Assembly (NCBI GenBank): GCA_003165235.1
Contig: PLSV01000146.1
Location: 1 to 64,000 of the forward strand
Length of the DNA: 64,000 bases
DNA from: Syntrophobacteraceae bacterium
GTDB lineage: Bacteria > Desulfobacterota > Syntrophobacteria > Syntrophobacterales > Syntrophobacteraceae
Reading direction: 5' to 3'
Every line of letters starts with the position of its first letter. Position 1 is the first letter of the stretch. Made by a program: the position numbers and the translations under genes. The notes beneath the pieces are model-generated. The model saw only the letters and a list, made by a program, of their open reading frames with translations. It was not told the origin of the DNA and ran no database searches. This document shows, piece after piece, positions 8,864 through 18,098 of the stretch.

Positions 8864-9937
8864 ATGGCCGCTTGGAAGCCGGGTACTGACAGAAGACAAA
8901 CGGAGCGATTCAAAGTCGCATGGGCCGGTACGCTCACCTGTCTTTGCCTGAACCATGAAGAAAATGTTGAGGTCACAGTTACGGAGGTCTCGACAAGAGG
9001 TGCGCGGCTGGAATTAAAAACTCTGAAAGTCGGCCCTTATCATATAGTGATTGGAAGCGAATCGAGCCGGTTTACTTTGAAGGTCAGCCTGCCCGAGGCC
9101 GCCCTATGGGCGCCGGTCAGAATAGTTTGGTACAGCACTGACCAGGAGAAGGATTCGTTTAATTTAGGTGTGATGTTTCTGCACGCATCCGAGGAGCACC
9201 GAGCGGCGATCCAAAGGCTACTGGCGGATGTGCGCCGGGAAACATCCCGCTCAGAGGAGAGGAAAACGGGATTGTATCGAGCTAAAGATTTTCGGGCCAT
9301 AATTCTGGATGTTGACGGCACGCTGCTGGACACTCTGCAGGATGTGGCCGATTCAATGAACAGCACGCTTCGCCATTTCGGATTTCCCGTCCACGAATTA
9401 GAAAAGTACAAGTATTTCATCGGGGAAGGCATGGAGACCTTTGTTAGGCGCTCCCTTCCGGATTCGGCCAAAACAGACCCCCGGCTGATATCCCAATGCG
9501 TCGAAATGATGCGGCAGACCTATGAGCGCAACTGGAATGTGAAAAGCCGGCCCTATCCGGGGATTCCGGAGCTTCTTGACGCGTTGACCGCGCGCGGCTT
9601 GAAGATGGCCGTGCTTTCCAACAAGCCCCATGAGTTGACGCTGAGGACGATAGAGGGGCTTCTGCCCATCTGGCGCTTCGAGGTCGTCATGGGCGAGAGC
9701 CCGTCCGTCCCTCGCAAGCCCGACCCTTCCGCAGCACTGGAAATTGCCAACCGGCTCGGAGTTGAGCCCGCCGGCTTCCTCTACCTCGGCGATACGGCCA
9801 CTGACATGAAAACCGCAAATGCCGCAGGGATGTACGCGGTCGGCGCGCTATGGGGATTTCGAAACGCCGAAGAGCTTATAGCAAGCGGCGCCAAAAAGCT
9901 CATCGCAAAGCCCGCCGAACTGCTCGAACTGCTTTGA
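8864..9937 (+). CDS. PilZ-domain / HAD-family phosphatase (phosphoglycolate phosphatase-like) fusion
   Basis: N-terminal RRQTERF...VTEVSTRGARLEL (PilZ RxxxR and xxSxxG, with E in place of D/N). C-terminal AIILDVDGTLLDT...VLSNKPHE...PRKPDP...YLGDTATDMKTANAAG (HAD). Confidence 0.88.
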   Translation: MAAWKPGTDRRQTERFKVAWAGTLTCLCLNHEENVEVTVTEVSTRGARLELKTLKVGPYHIVIGSESSRFTLKVSLPEAALWAPVRIVWYSTDQEKDSFNLGVMFLHASEEHRAAIQRLLADVRRETSRSEERKTGLYRAKDFRAIILDVDGTLLDTLQDVADSMNSTLRHFGFPVHELEKYKYFIGEGMETFVRRSLPDSAKTDPRLISQCVEMMRQTYERNWNVKSRPYPGIPELLDALTARGLKMAVLSNKPHELTLRTIEGLLPIWRFEVVMGESPSVPRKPDPSAALEIANRLGVEPAGFLYLGDTATDMKTANAAGMYAVGALWGFRNAEELIASGAKKLIAKPAELLELL

Positions 9938-10237
9938 TGGAAATCAGAGCACATAAATCGGAGATCGGGTCAATGGGATTCGCTCGGGCTTCACATACCG
10001 CCATTGGTGCTTATTATTTTTTAGACTCGGTTGTTTCCGGTCTATATTACGAGCAACGAGCGTAGATTTCCCTTAATTGCAGGCTATCGCGCCCGATTGT
10101 CGCGCCGGCCCTGTTTTTGTGCTTGACGCGCGAGGATTTCGGTATCAAAAAGGACTTGATCTAAAATCCGAGAGTCTTTATTGTACGGCAACTGGTGCGA
10201 GACCGTTCAAAACTGCGGCATATTGGGGAAACAGCTT

Positions 10238-11200
10238 ATGAGATTGAAAAGGGTTGCAGGGCTTTGGTTTTTTCTCATGTTCACCCTCCTGTTTTATTCT
10301 TTTGTCTTTGCTGAAGAAGATAAAGAAGAAGTATTCTCGGCAAGCGTTCAAAAATTCGAGTATCGCATCCCGGACCTGACCGTGGTAGGGTCTCCGAGGT
10401 GGTACAATATCAAACCCAAAGACACTCTGTTGGACATAGCGAGGCGAAACGGCCTGGGCTACAATTCCGTCGATCTCCTTTTTCCCAAAATGGATGCATG
10501 GATTCCGCCCAAGGGCAAACGGATTTTTATTCCGACCTTCTGGGTGCTTCCGCCCAGCCAGCATTATCAACTGGTAATAAATATCCCCGAGTTGAGGCTC
10601 TACTTTTTCGACCAGCGCAGTTCAACCGTTCAGACCTATCCGATCGGGATAGGCGACGAAGGATGGGAAAGTCCGCTTGGATCCTTTTTCGTAAATGAGA
10701 AGAGGCCAAATCCGTCCTGGTATGTTCCTGTTTCGCTCCAGGAAAAATATGGCATGGCTGTAATGCCGCCCGGCCCGGAGAACCCGCTTGGAGAATTCGT
10801 CATGAAGTTTTCGGCAGGCGCCTATGGAGTTCACGGGACAGCAATGCCCTGGGGGGTCGGTCGACTCGTAAGCCACGGCTGCATTCGTTGCTACCCCGAA
10901 CACATACGCATCTTGTATCCTCAGGTGCCGATTGGAACAAAGCTCGAGATCATCTACGAACCGCTCAAATTCGGCCAAAAAAACGGGCGGATACTTGTAC
11001 AGGCTTTTCCGGATGTTTATAAGAAAATTCCTGATTATGCTAGATATGCATTCGATAAACTGGCGCAATACCCCCTTGCAAAAGATGTGGATCAGAAGAA
11101 ATTCATGGTGGCGATGAGTCTGCAAAATGGAGTCCCCACGGATGTGACGCGAAACGCTTACGAAGACGACTCGCTCAAAGTGGCTGAAATGACACAGTAA
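10238..11200 (+). CDS. L,D-transpeptidase (YkuD family), exported, with LysM-like segment
   Basis: Signal peptide; YNIKPKDTLLDIARRNGLGYNSV; catalytic HGTAMPWGVGRLVSHGCIRCYPEHI. Confidence 0.93.
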   Translation: MRLKRVAGLWFFLMFTLLFYSFVFAEEDKEEVFSASVQKFEYRIPDLTVVGSPRWYNIKPKDTLLDIARRNGLGYNSVDLLFPKMDAWIPPKGKRIFIPTFWVLPPSQHYQLVINIPELRLYFFDQRSSTVQTYPIGIGDEGWESPLGSFFVNEKRPNPSWYVPVSLQEKYGMAVMPPGPENPLGEFVMKFSAGAYGVHGTAMPWGVGRLVSHGCIRCYPEHIRILYPQVPIGTKLEIIYEPLKFGQKNGRILVQAFPDVYKKIPDYARYAFDKLAQYPLAKDVDQKKFMVAMSLQNGVPTDVTRNAYEDDSLKVAEMTQ

Positions 11201-11529
11201 CAGGTGCGGCCTGGCTCACTCAGCCGGGGGGACGGGGATAGGTCATCCGTGCGCTTCCTTTGGGGCAAGAAAAGGAGCATCAGATTTCCCGGCGCCTCCA
11301 GTGTATATGGGGTAATGGTTGGACAAAAAATTTCTTGATTTTACAAAACAGGTGTCGTAGCATCTAGTTGTTTTGTTCCATGAAAGCAGCGTAGGTGGTT
11401 TAATACACTTCAAAAAGATCTATTTTGCTAATTTTGGATTCGAGAGGAGGTGGGGATAGCACAGACAGTAAGGAGGATTTTGAAAGTCACATGGTAGTTA
11501 ATCTGATCGGTTTCTAAGGAGGAAAGAGC

Positions 11530-11784
11530 ATGAAGAGAATAGTAGCAGTTTTGTTTGTTGTTGCATTGGCTTTTACGATGATCTCCGGTTGCTGCGGCAC
11601 GAAGAGCGCTACGACGGATACTTACTCGAACTGTATGGATAAGTGTCAGTCAATCGAACAGTCATGTACAGCCAGCGCCAGAGCAGCCGAGGCTGCCGCG
11701 ATGAGGGCTGAGAACGCCGCTCGCAGAGCAGAAGCCGCTGCAGAGAAATGCGAAGCGATGTTCAAGAGACACATGAAGAAGTAA
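11530..11784 (+). CDS. Small alanine-rich coiled-coil lipoprotein (Lpp/OprI-like)
   Basis: Lipobox-like MISGC, then AARAAEAAAMRAENAARRAEAAAEKCEAM; strong RBS aaggaggaaagagc. Confidence 0.75.
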   Translation: MKRIVAVLFVVALAFTMISGCCGTKSATTDTYSNCMDKCQSIEQSCTASARAAEAAAMRAENAARRAEAAAEKCEAMFKRHMKK

Positions 11785-11803
11785 CTACCGCATTTATCTT
11801 CAT

Positions 11804-11845
11804 GGAATGAACGGCCGGGGGACTTTCACCGGCCATTCTTTTTTT
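11804..11845 (+). terminator. Rho-independent terminator after the small lipoprotein gene
   Basis: GGCCGG ... CCGGCC stem followed by TTCTTTTTTTC. Confidence 0.75.
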
Positions 11846-11852
11846 CTGGGCG

Positions 11853-12338
11853 TCAGCGCTGCTTCGGCGCAGCCATTCTTTTCCTGAGCAGAATTTCATT
11901 CCAGCCCGGCTTTATCAGGTCCTCCAGGATCGCCATTTTCTCGAAACCTCTACTGCTGTAGAATTTTTGCGCCCTCAGGTTGAAAGAGGATACCGTAGCC
12001 CACAGGTTTGCCGGTTCATACCGGTCGCAGACCCAGTCGATGATCCGTCGCCCGGTTGCTTTGCCCCTAAATCCATCAAAGATGGCCATGAGTTCGATGA
12101 ACGGTCCAAAAAGCCACGGAGACCTCACTGACACAACCCCGCAGACATCTCCGGAAATCATTACTGCATAACGGCTGAGCGCCGGGTCTGCGTGCAGCAG
12201 ATAAAACTCGAAAGCCTCCGGCCTGTATTCCAGGGTGAGCCAGGGGTCCATCGAGCACAGTATCATGCTCATTGCGCCCACATATTCCGGTCTGAGAGGC
12301 GCAAGAGAAAACTGTTGTTCACCTTTGATCTCTTCCAT
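11853..12338 (-). CDS. GNAT family N-acetyltransferase
   Basis: ELMAIFDGFRGKATGRRIIDWVCDR...SFNLRAQKFYSSRGFEKM acetyl-CoA binding pattern. Confidence 0.8.
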   Translation of the reverse strand: MEEIKGEQQFSLAPLRPEYVGAMSMILCSMDPWLTLEYRPEAFEFYLLHADPALSRYAVMISGDVCGVVSVRSPWLFGPFIELMAIFDGFRGKATGRRIIDWVCDRYEPANLWATVSSFNLRAQKFYSSRGFEKMAILEDLIKPGWNEILLRKRMAAPKQR

Positions 12339-12347
12339 GGAAACAGA

Positions 12348-12674
12348 CTACCTGAAACTCAGGATATAGCCGGCAAGCGCTTCCTTGTCCTGGTCCGGCA
12401 GGGTCTTTATCTTTTCGAGCTGCCCGAGCATCATACCCCACTTTTCGCTCTCGATGAGCGGCTTCATCTGTCCTTCGAAAAATTTAACAAGCTTGGCCTT
12501 ATCGGAATAGGTTTGGACTATCTCCGCCAGTGATATGGCAGCGGCCTTTTTGTCAGGTTTGTGGCACATGCCGCATTTAAGCTCCACGAATATCTGTGCG
12601 CCGTCCGCAGCCCAGGTTCCTCCGCCGGCCGACAACGCGGTCACCAGGACCAGTATGGATAATATCAGCCGCAT
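12348..12674 (-). CDS. Exported monoheme c-type cytochrome
   Basis: Signal peptide plus CGMCH heme-binding motif; 108 aa. Confidence 0.82.
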   Translation of the reverse strand: MRLILSILVLVTALSAGGGTWAADGAQIFVELKCGMCHKPDKKAAAISLAEIVQTYSDKAKLVKFFEGQMKPLIESEKWGMMLGQLEKIKTLPDQDKEALAGYILSFR

Positions 12675-12855
12675 TTACCTCTCCTCCGGGCATTTGATTG
12701 GCTTTTCGAATATATTAGTCCTAAAGAAACGAATCCAGCAGGAAGAAAGCGCTGGGGATTTGATCCTGTGATACCGGGCGCCGGGCGCATCGAGGAGCAT
12801 AGAGTTTGAACCCCTGTGGTGTTTATCCGGTATCCGGAGACCAATGCCCGGAAAG

Positions 12856-13545
12856 TCACCTCTTGGGCAACTGATCCAGATACCAGTCCATCGGGTCAAG
12901 CAGCGTAAAACCCAGCTCACGCAGGTGGTTTTTCACTTTAGATATGTTGTTGGTGAGAAGATACGGGAAAACTGCCCTTTTGCCTTCTTCCCACACCCTG
13001 GACACCAGGATGCTCCCGAACGGAACGCCCTGTTCGGTTATGGCGTCGACAATTTTTTTCATCTGACCCTGTTTGTTTTCGACCACAATACCGAGGAGGG
13101 CGCCAGGCTCCTCCAGCCCGAGCACGTTAACAAACGCGCGTGTCAGGTCCCGCACGGATATTATTCCGTTGAGCTTTCCATCCGGACCGACGACCGGAAA
13201 GGCGCCTACTTTCAGGTTCTGCATCATCAGGAGCGCGTCTTCCAGCGTCTGGGTCGGGGAGACGGTCACAAGGTTGGTGGTCATAATGTCTTTGACCTTC
13301 ATGGCCGCCAGCCGTCTTTCCTCGGTCGCTTTTTCAGCTTCGGAAAGAAGCGTCGAGGGCATGGCGCTTCTTATGTCCCGGTCGCTAACGATCCCAACCA
13401 GGATGTCATCTTCGACAACGACCGGCAGGTGCCTGATGCTGTTCTGGGCCATCAGGGTCTGCGCTGCAAGTATTCCCGTCTCCGGACTGACAGTTACAAC
13501 ATCCCTGGTCATCGATTTGTCAATGAACATATGGCCCCCCTTCAA
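12856..13545 (-). CDS. Tandem CBS-domain protein with C-terminal ACT-like region (AcuB-like)
   Basis: MTRDVVTVSPETGILAAQTLMAQNSIRHLPVV and VKDIMTTNLVTVSPTQTLEDALLMM CBS repeats. Confidence 0.85.
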   Translation of the reverse strand: MKGGHMFIDKSMTRDVVTVSPETGILAAQTLMAQNSIRHLPVVVEDDILVGIVSDRDIRSAMPSTLLSEAEKATEERRLAAMKVKDIMTTNLVTVSPTQTLEDALLMMQNLKVGAFPVVGPDGKLNGIISVRDLTRAFVNVLGLEEPGALLGIVVENKQGQMKKIVDAITEQGVPFGSILVSRVWEEGKRAVFPYLLTNNISKVKNHLRELGFTLLDPMDWYLDQLPKR

Positions 13546-13560
13546 ACTGAGTGTTAGCGC

Positions 13561-14511
13561 TTATAGGCCAAGCAGTATTTCGACATGATTTCTGATGAGC
13601 TTCGGAAGCAGATCCAGCGAATATCCCCCTTCGAGCACGGAAATGAGACGACCGTCGGCATACTGGACCGCCATTCCAAAAACCTTTTTCATTATCCAGG
13701 AAAAACCCTCCGTCGAGAGTTTAATGTCAGACATGTCATCTGCGGCGTGCGCGTCAAAACCCGCAGATACAAGGATAACTTCGGGCATGAATTCATCGAA
13801 CGCCGGAATCAGGTCCTGCATTATCTTGCGTCTGTATTCCGCATCGCCCTGTCCGGGAAGTATAGTAGAATTAAGAGTAGTTCCCAGTCCGGGGCCCGAA
13901 CCCTTTTCGAATTCGCGGCCCGTGCCCGGATACGCGAATGAAGGGTGTTCGTGAATTGAATAGAAGAAAACGTTGGGGTCCTCGGCAAATGTGTGCTGCG
14001 TTCCGTTGCCGTGATGGACGTCGAAATCGACGATGCCGATTCGCCCGGCGTTCCACCGGATTTGCAGATAACGGGCCGCGATCGCTACATTGTTGAAGAA
14101 GCAGAAGCCAAGGGCCTCATTCATTTCAGCATGGTGACCCGGCGGACGCACAGCGCAGAAGGCGTTATCGATCTTCCCCTCCATGAGCATATCGACTGCG
14201 TTGAGAATGCCGCCCACAGCGAGCAGGGCCGTTTCGTAGGTTTGCTGGCAGATCAGGTTGTCGGCGCTGTCCAGTTCGCCAAGATCGAGCAGGCAGGCTT
14301 CCTCGAACCTGTGTATGTACTTGGGCGAATGGACCTTCTCTACCCACTTTATTGCGGCGGCAGTGGCTGGGATAGGGATGAGTTTGGTAAGAAGGTCCGC
14401 CTCCTTCAGGCCGCGCAGGATCGCTGTCAGCCTCTCGGGAGCTTCCGGGTGCCCCGGCCCGGTCTTGTGCAGCATGAATCTTTCGTCATAAAGCAACCCC
14501 GTTCTTCTCAT
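13561..14511 (-). CDS. Histone deacetylase family protein (AcuC/HDAC superfamily)
   Basis: RPPGHHAE...GFCFFNNVAIAARYL...IVDFDVHHGNGTQHTF...VSAGFDAH. Confidence 0.94.
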   Translation of the reverse strand: MRRTGLLYDERFMLHKTGPGHPEAPERLTAILRGLKEADLLTKLIPIPATAAAIKWVEKVHSPKYIHRFEEACLLDLGELDSADNLICQQTYETALLAVGGILNAVDMLMEGKIDNAFCAVRPPGHHAEMNEALGFCFFNNVAIAARYLQIRWNAGRIGIVDFDVHHGNGTQHTFAEDPNVFFYSIHEHPSFAYPGTGREFEKGSGPGLGTTLNSTILPGQGDAEYRRKIMQDLIPAFDEFMPEVILVSAGFDAHAADDMSDIKLSTEGFSWIMKKVFGMAVQYADGRLISVLEGGYSLDLLPKLIRNHVEILLGL

Positions 14512-14654
14512 CCTGTTTCCCTCATATCCAGTGTCCACCCGAAAACGCCGGATAAACGCAGGAGCATCTCACCTTTTGAACGCAGGAGAATTTCAACTTA
14601 ACAGACACTGGAGGAAAGGAAAAAGATTCTTGCTCCCCGCACTGTGATATCAAC

Positions 14655-15965
14655 TCACGGAACCCGCAATTTCTGTCCTGGTTGCAGGTCGTTTGATTTC
14701 AGCTTATTGGCGGATTTCAGCTCCTGCGTGCTTATTTGGTAGCGCTGGGCAATAGCCGAGAGGCTATCCCCCTTCTTGACCCGGTAAATCTTCTCCCTGG
14801 CTTTTTGTTTCGCTTTGGGTGAATCGGCCTTCGCCGATGGAATGGCCGCTGCGATCCGCGACGGAGAGGACGCAGAAGCCGGGGTCACGTCCGGTGCGCC
14901 GGGATCCGGGAATTCCGTCCCCTGTGCCGTAGAGTTTTCCGGGCTTACCGTCCGGGCAGGGACGTCATTTCCGGCTCTTAAGTTAAGCTCGAGAGTCTTG
15001 CCTGTCCCCAGCGGCAGATTGATTTCATGATTGCCTGCGGGGATATCGTCCGACCGGAAAATCGGGTTGAGACGCTTGATTTCGCGGTAGGTTGTGCCGG
15101 CTGCGTTGGCTATCGTCTGAATCGGCATGGGCCTGGACAATGATACGGTCACGCGGTCCAGTCTGAATTCCTGGTATCCCCACCCTTTGGGCAGGTCGTA
15201 CCCGTACTGATTAGGATTACTCAGCACCGCCTTTACTGCGAGAATTCGAAAAACGTAGCGCTCGGTTTCCTGAGGAAGCCTCATATCGTAGTAGTCGCGA
15301 ACGCCCTGAATGCGAGATTCGTCAAGGATGCGCTTGTCCCCGCAGTTATAGGCCGCAATGGCCAGAGACCAGCTATGATATTTTTTGTACAGGTCGCTCA
15401 ATAAAAGAAAGGCGCTCTCCGTAGAGCGTTCAAAATCGTACCTCTTATCGACCGATCCTCTCCGCTCCAACCCGTAAGCCGCTCCAGTGCCTGGCATAAA
15501 TTGCCACGGCCCGGCCGCCCCCTTGGGAGAGCACGCATTTGGAAGCAGGTCACTTTCCACAATGGCCACGTACTTCAAATCGTCAGGCAAATTATAGTGA
15601 TGGAGCCGCTCTTCGATTGCCGGGAAATAACGCTCCATCCTCTTCAACCAGAGATAGACCTGAGCATGATTATAGACAACCAGCGTGAATTCCTTGTCGA
15701 AACGCTCATACACATCCTGCCTTTCCAGGGGGACAGGCTCGCCGCACAGGTCCATGCTGTTTGGCGGGGGGACGTAGGGAACGTTTATGGACGCGACAGC
15801 AACACCGGCCGGGGCAGGCGTCTTACGGCTTTCCATGACATGGACGGCGGCAGGTTGTTGCGCTGTATCCGCCGTTTGCAATGACGCGCAGCCGCAGACC
15901 CCAAGAATTAATCCCACAGCGGCCGCAGCAGCTCCCAATCTTACTGTTTGACGCCTGCCTTTCAT
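14655..15965 (-). CDS. Membrane-bound lytic murein transglycosylase, MltD-like, with C-terminal LysM
   Basis: AIVESDLLPNACSPKGAAGPWQFMPGTGAAYGL...SWSLAIAAYNCG; C-terminal YRVKKGDSLSAIAQRYQIS LysM. Confidence 0.92.
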   Translation of the reverse strand: MKGRRQTVRLGAAAAAVGLILGVCGCASLQTADTAQQPAAVHVMESRKTPAPAGVAVASINVPYVPPPNSMDLCGEPVPLERQDVYERFDKEFTLVVYNHAQVYLWLKRMERYFPAIEERLHHYNLPDDLKYVAIVESDLLPNACSPKGAAGPWQFMPGTGAAYGLERRGSVDKRYDFERSTESAFLLLSDLYKKYHSWSLAIAAYNCGDKRILDESRIQGVRDYYDMRLPQETERYVFRILAVKAVLSNPNQYGYDLPKGWGYQEFRLDRVTVSLSRPMPIQTIANAAGTTYREIKRLNPIFRSDDIPAGNHEINLPLGTGKTLELNLRAGNDVPARTVSPENSTAQGTEFPDPGAPDVTPASASSPSRIAAAIPSAKADSPKAKQKAREKIYRVKKGDSLSAIAQRYQISTQELKSANKLKSNDLQPGQKLRVP

Positions 15966-16002
15966 CTGTAACCCTCTCCTTGCCTGTTTCTGATGCCTGC
16001 CT

Positions 16003-16419
16003 TCAGTGCTGGATTTCGAGATCGTTGAAGAAGAACTTTATTTCCTGAGCGGCCGTCTCAGGGCCGTCAGAACCATGGACAATGTTTTTTTCGACATCGC
16101 TCGCAAAATCGCGCCTGATCGTACCCGGTAAGGCTTCTTTGGGGTTGGTGGCCCCCATAAGCTCCCGGTTTCTCTGGATGACATTTTCTCCTTCGAGCAC
16201 CATCGCAATGATCGGCCCCGACGTCATAAATTCCGTAAGCGAGCTGTAAAAAGGCCGCTCCCTGTGGACCGCGTAAAACATCCCGGCATGGTCCAGGGTG
16301 AGCCGCACCATCTTCATAGCGCAAATTTTGATACCGGCCTGCTCAAGACGCCTTATGACCTCTCCAGCCAGCCCCTTGCCGACTCCATCGGGCTTGATTA
16401 TCGAAAGCGTCCTTTCCAT
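16003..16419 (-). CDS. ndk: Nucleoside diphosphate kinase
   Basis: [29 protein letters not shown]...[24 protein letters not shown]. Confidence 0.97.
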   Translation of the reverse strand: MERTLSIIKPDGVGKGLAGEVIRRLEQAGIKICAMKMVRLTLDHAGMFYAVHRERPFYSSLTEFMTSGPIIAMVLEGENVIQRNRELMGATNPKEALPGTIRRDFASDVEKNIVHGSDGPETAAQEIKFFFNDLEIQH

Positions 16420-16429
16420 CGAACCCCCT

Positions 16430-16557
16430 TCCTCGTATGATAGATTTATATAGCACCCAACCGAAAAAAATAACCCCTCTACGTCGTGCGAGCGCGTAGC
16501 GGGCAGGCCGACCGCGCGATACGTCTATCTGGCGCGTTAGGCGTTCGCGGGAGGCCT
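16430..16557 (-). repeat. Dispersed repeat element, copy D (upstream of ndk)
   Basis: Reverse complement CCTCCCGCGAACGCCTAACGCGCCAGATAGACGT...ACGTAGAGGGGTTATTTTTTTCGG...TATAAATCTATCATACGAGGA, near-identical to copy E. Confidence 0.85.
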
Positions 16558-16780
16558 AGTATCGCGAGCAAAAATCATGAAAAACGGAAACCGAGGCGCC
16601 AGGAACGGGAAGCCTGAAGCTCATGAGCCAAAAGCGCGACCGATCTTTTGCTCCGTGCTTCCTGTTTCCATCCTTTGCCTCGCAATCTCCCCAATTGAAC
16701 GTTACACGTTTACATCACAGAAGACACAGATGTCCAACCGAAATCTGAGGGGGCGGTTCAATGACGACGCCCTGTGTTGC

Positions 16781-17353
16781 TTATTTTGTCCTCTCCAACC
16801 AAAGATTGCTCAGGTCGATTTCTGTTTCCTGAAATGGTTCCGCACGCACTTTGTCGTCCTCGACAAAGGAACCCGCCACCATCCATCTGCCGGATTCGAG
16901 TCGGAATACGTCCAAAGTTCCAGCAATGGGATCGATGAGCCAGAAATGTTTCACTCCATTTTGGCCGTACAGCCGCATCTTTTTGATTTTGTCCAGGCGG
17001 AGGGCGCCGGGTGAGAGAACCTCGCACACCCAATCCGGATGGGCAGAAATCCAGTTGGTCTCTTCGGACGACGGAAAACGCTCCTTTTTCCATCCTGCCA
17101 GGTCAGGAACAAGGATATTTTCTCCCATCTTGATTTCAGGTCCAATGAGGATGATCCATCCGCCGGGCCCTCCACCCCGCCCGAATTGATAGGACGGCCC
17201 CAGCTCGCTTCCCAGTACGGAGGCAGCATACACGTGATGCCTGGATGGCCGCGGGGTGACGATCAGGTCGCCGTCGATGATTTGGCCGGTCATGTTTTCC
17301 GGGATATTATAAAGATCGTCATAATCAGCCTTCTTCTTTGCCTCTTCAGCCAT
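16781..17353 (-). CDS. Uma2/DUF820 family PD-(D/E)XK nuclease-like protein
   Basis: MTGQIIDGDLIVTPRPSRHH...GWIILIGPEIKMGENILVPDLAGWKKERF...WVCEVLSPGALRLDKIKKMRLYGQNGVKHFWLIDP. Confidence 0.88.
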   Translation of the reverse strand: MAEEAKKKADYDDLYNIPENMTGQIIDGDLIVTPRPSRHHVYAASVLGSELGPSYQFGRGGGPGGWIILIGPEIKMGENILVPDLAGWKKERFPSSEETNWISAHPDWVCEVLSPGALRLDKIKKMRLYGQNGVKHFWLIDPIAGTLDVFRLESGRWMVAGSFVEDDKVRAEPFQETEIDLSNLWLERTK

Positions 17354-17632
17354 TGGAGCCTCCTTTCAGCGGCATTTTTGCCGGGCGGCTTTGCGCCCGG
17401 TCATTATACTGCAACCATATCAATTGAACTATCGTCTTAACGAAAGATTAAAGCCGCTTGACACATTCTTGCACTTCCTTTGTCACCCTTAGGAGTTAAT
17501 CCTTCGACTCCTCATGATATCCAATAATTTTTCGGAATTTTTCTAGCGAGAGCAGAAAAATAGCTTGACAAATGGGTATTTGAAGCATAGGAAATCAGCT
17601 AAGTGGTCAATTGTGGGCAAAAGGGGCAGGAA

Positions 17633-18097
17633 GTGGGAATCTTAGACTCACCCAACTTTAGAGGACGCTCAACCGCCAGGCTCGACAACAAAGGGCGCCT
17701 CCGCATACCCACAAAATTCAGGGAAGTCTTGCAGCACCATTACACCGACGCTCTCGTCATCTCCCGACGAGAGGAATGTCTCGTCGCGTATCCGCCCGAG
17801 AAGTGGGATGAGATGGAAGCCAAAGCATTGAAACATCTTTCCCTGGTTCATCCCGATCATCGCTCCTTCGTGCGGCTTGCAATTTCGGGGGCGGAGATAT
17901 GCGAATTCGACAGCCAGGGACGAATACTGATACCTCCCCTTCTTCGTGAAGACGCCCAAATTGAGCAGGAGGTAATCATTGTCGGAATGCTCGGGAGTTT
18001 CGAAATCTGGGCCAAGGCTGCTTATGACCTCCAGGTTGTCCGCGACAAGCAGAACGAGCACAAGATAATGGAAGATATTGCGAATTCCGGTTTCTAG
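17633..18097 (+). CDS. mraZ: Transcriptional regulator / division protein MraZ
   Basis: RGRSTARLDNKGRLRIPTKFREVL...FDSQGRILIPPLLREDA; first gene of dcw cluster; GTG start. Confidence 0.95.
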   Translation: MGILDSPNFRGRSTARLDNKGRLRIPTKFREVLQHHYTDALVISRREECLVAYPPEKWDEMEAKALKHLSLVHPDHRSFVRLAISGAEICEFDSQGRILIPPLLREDAQIEQEVIIVGMLGSFEIWAKAAYDLQVVRDKQNEHKIMEDIANSGF

Positions 18098-18098
18098 T

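Noticed and set aside
16430-16557. Integron attC-like site (GCGTTAGGCG and GGTTATTT)
   Set aside because: No paired RYYYAAC/GTTRRRY core sites and no integrase; explained better by the dispersed repeat family.
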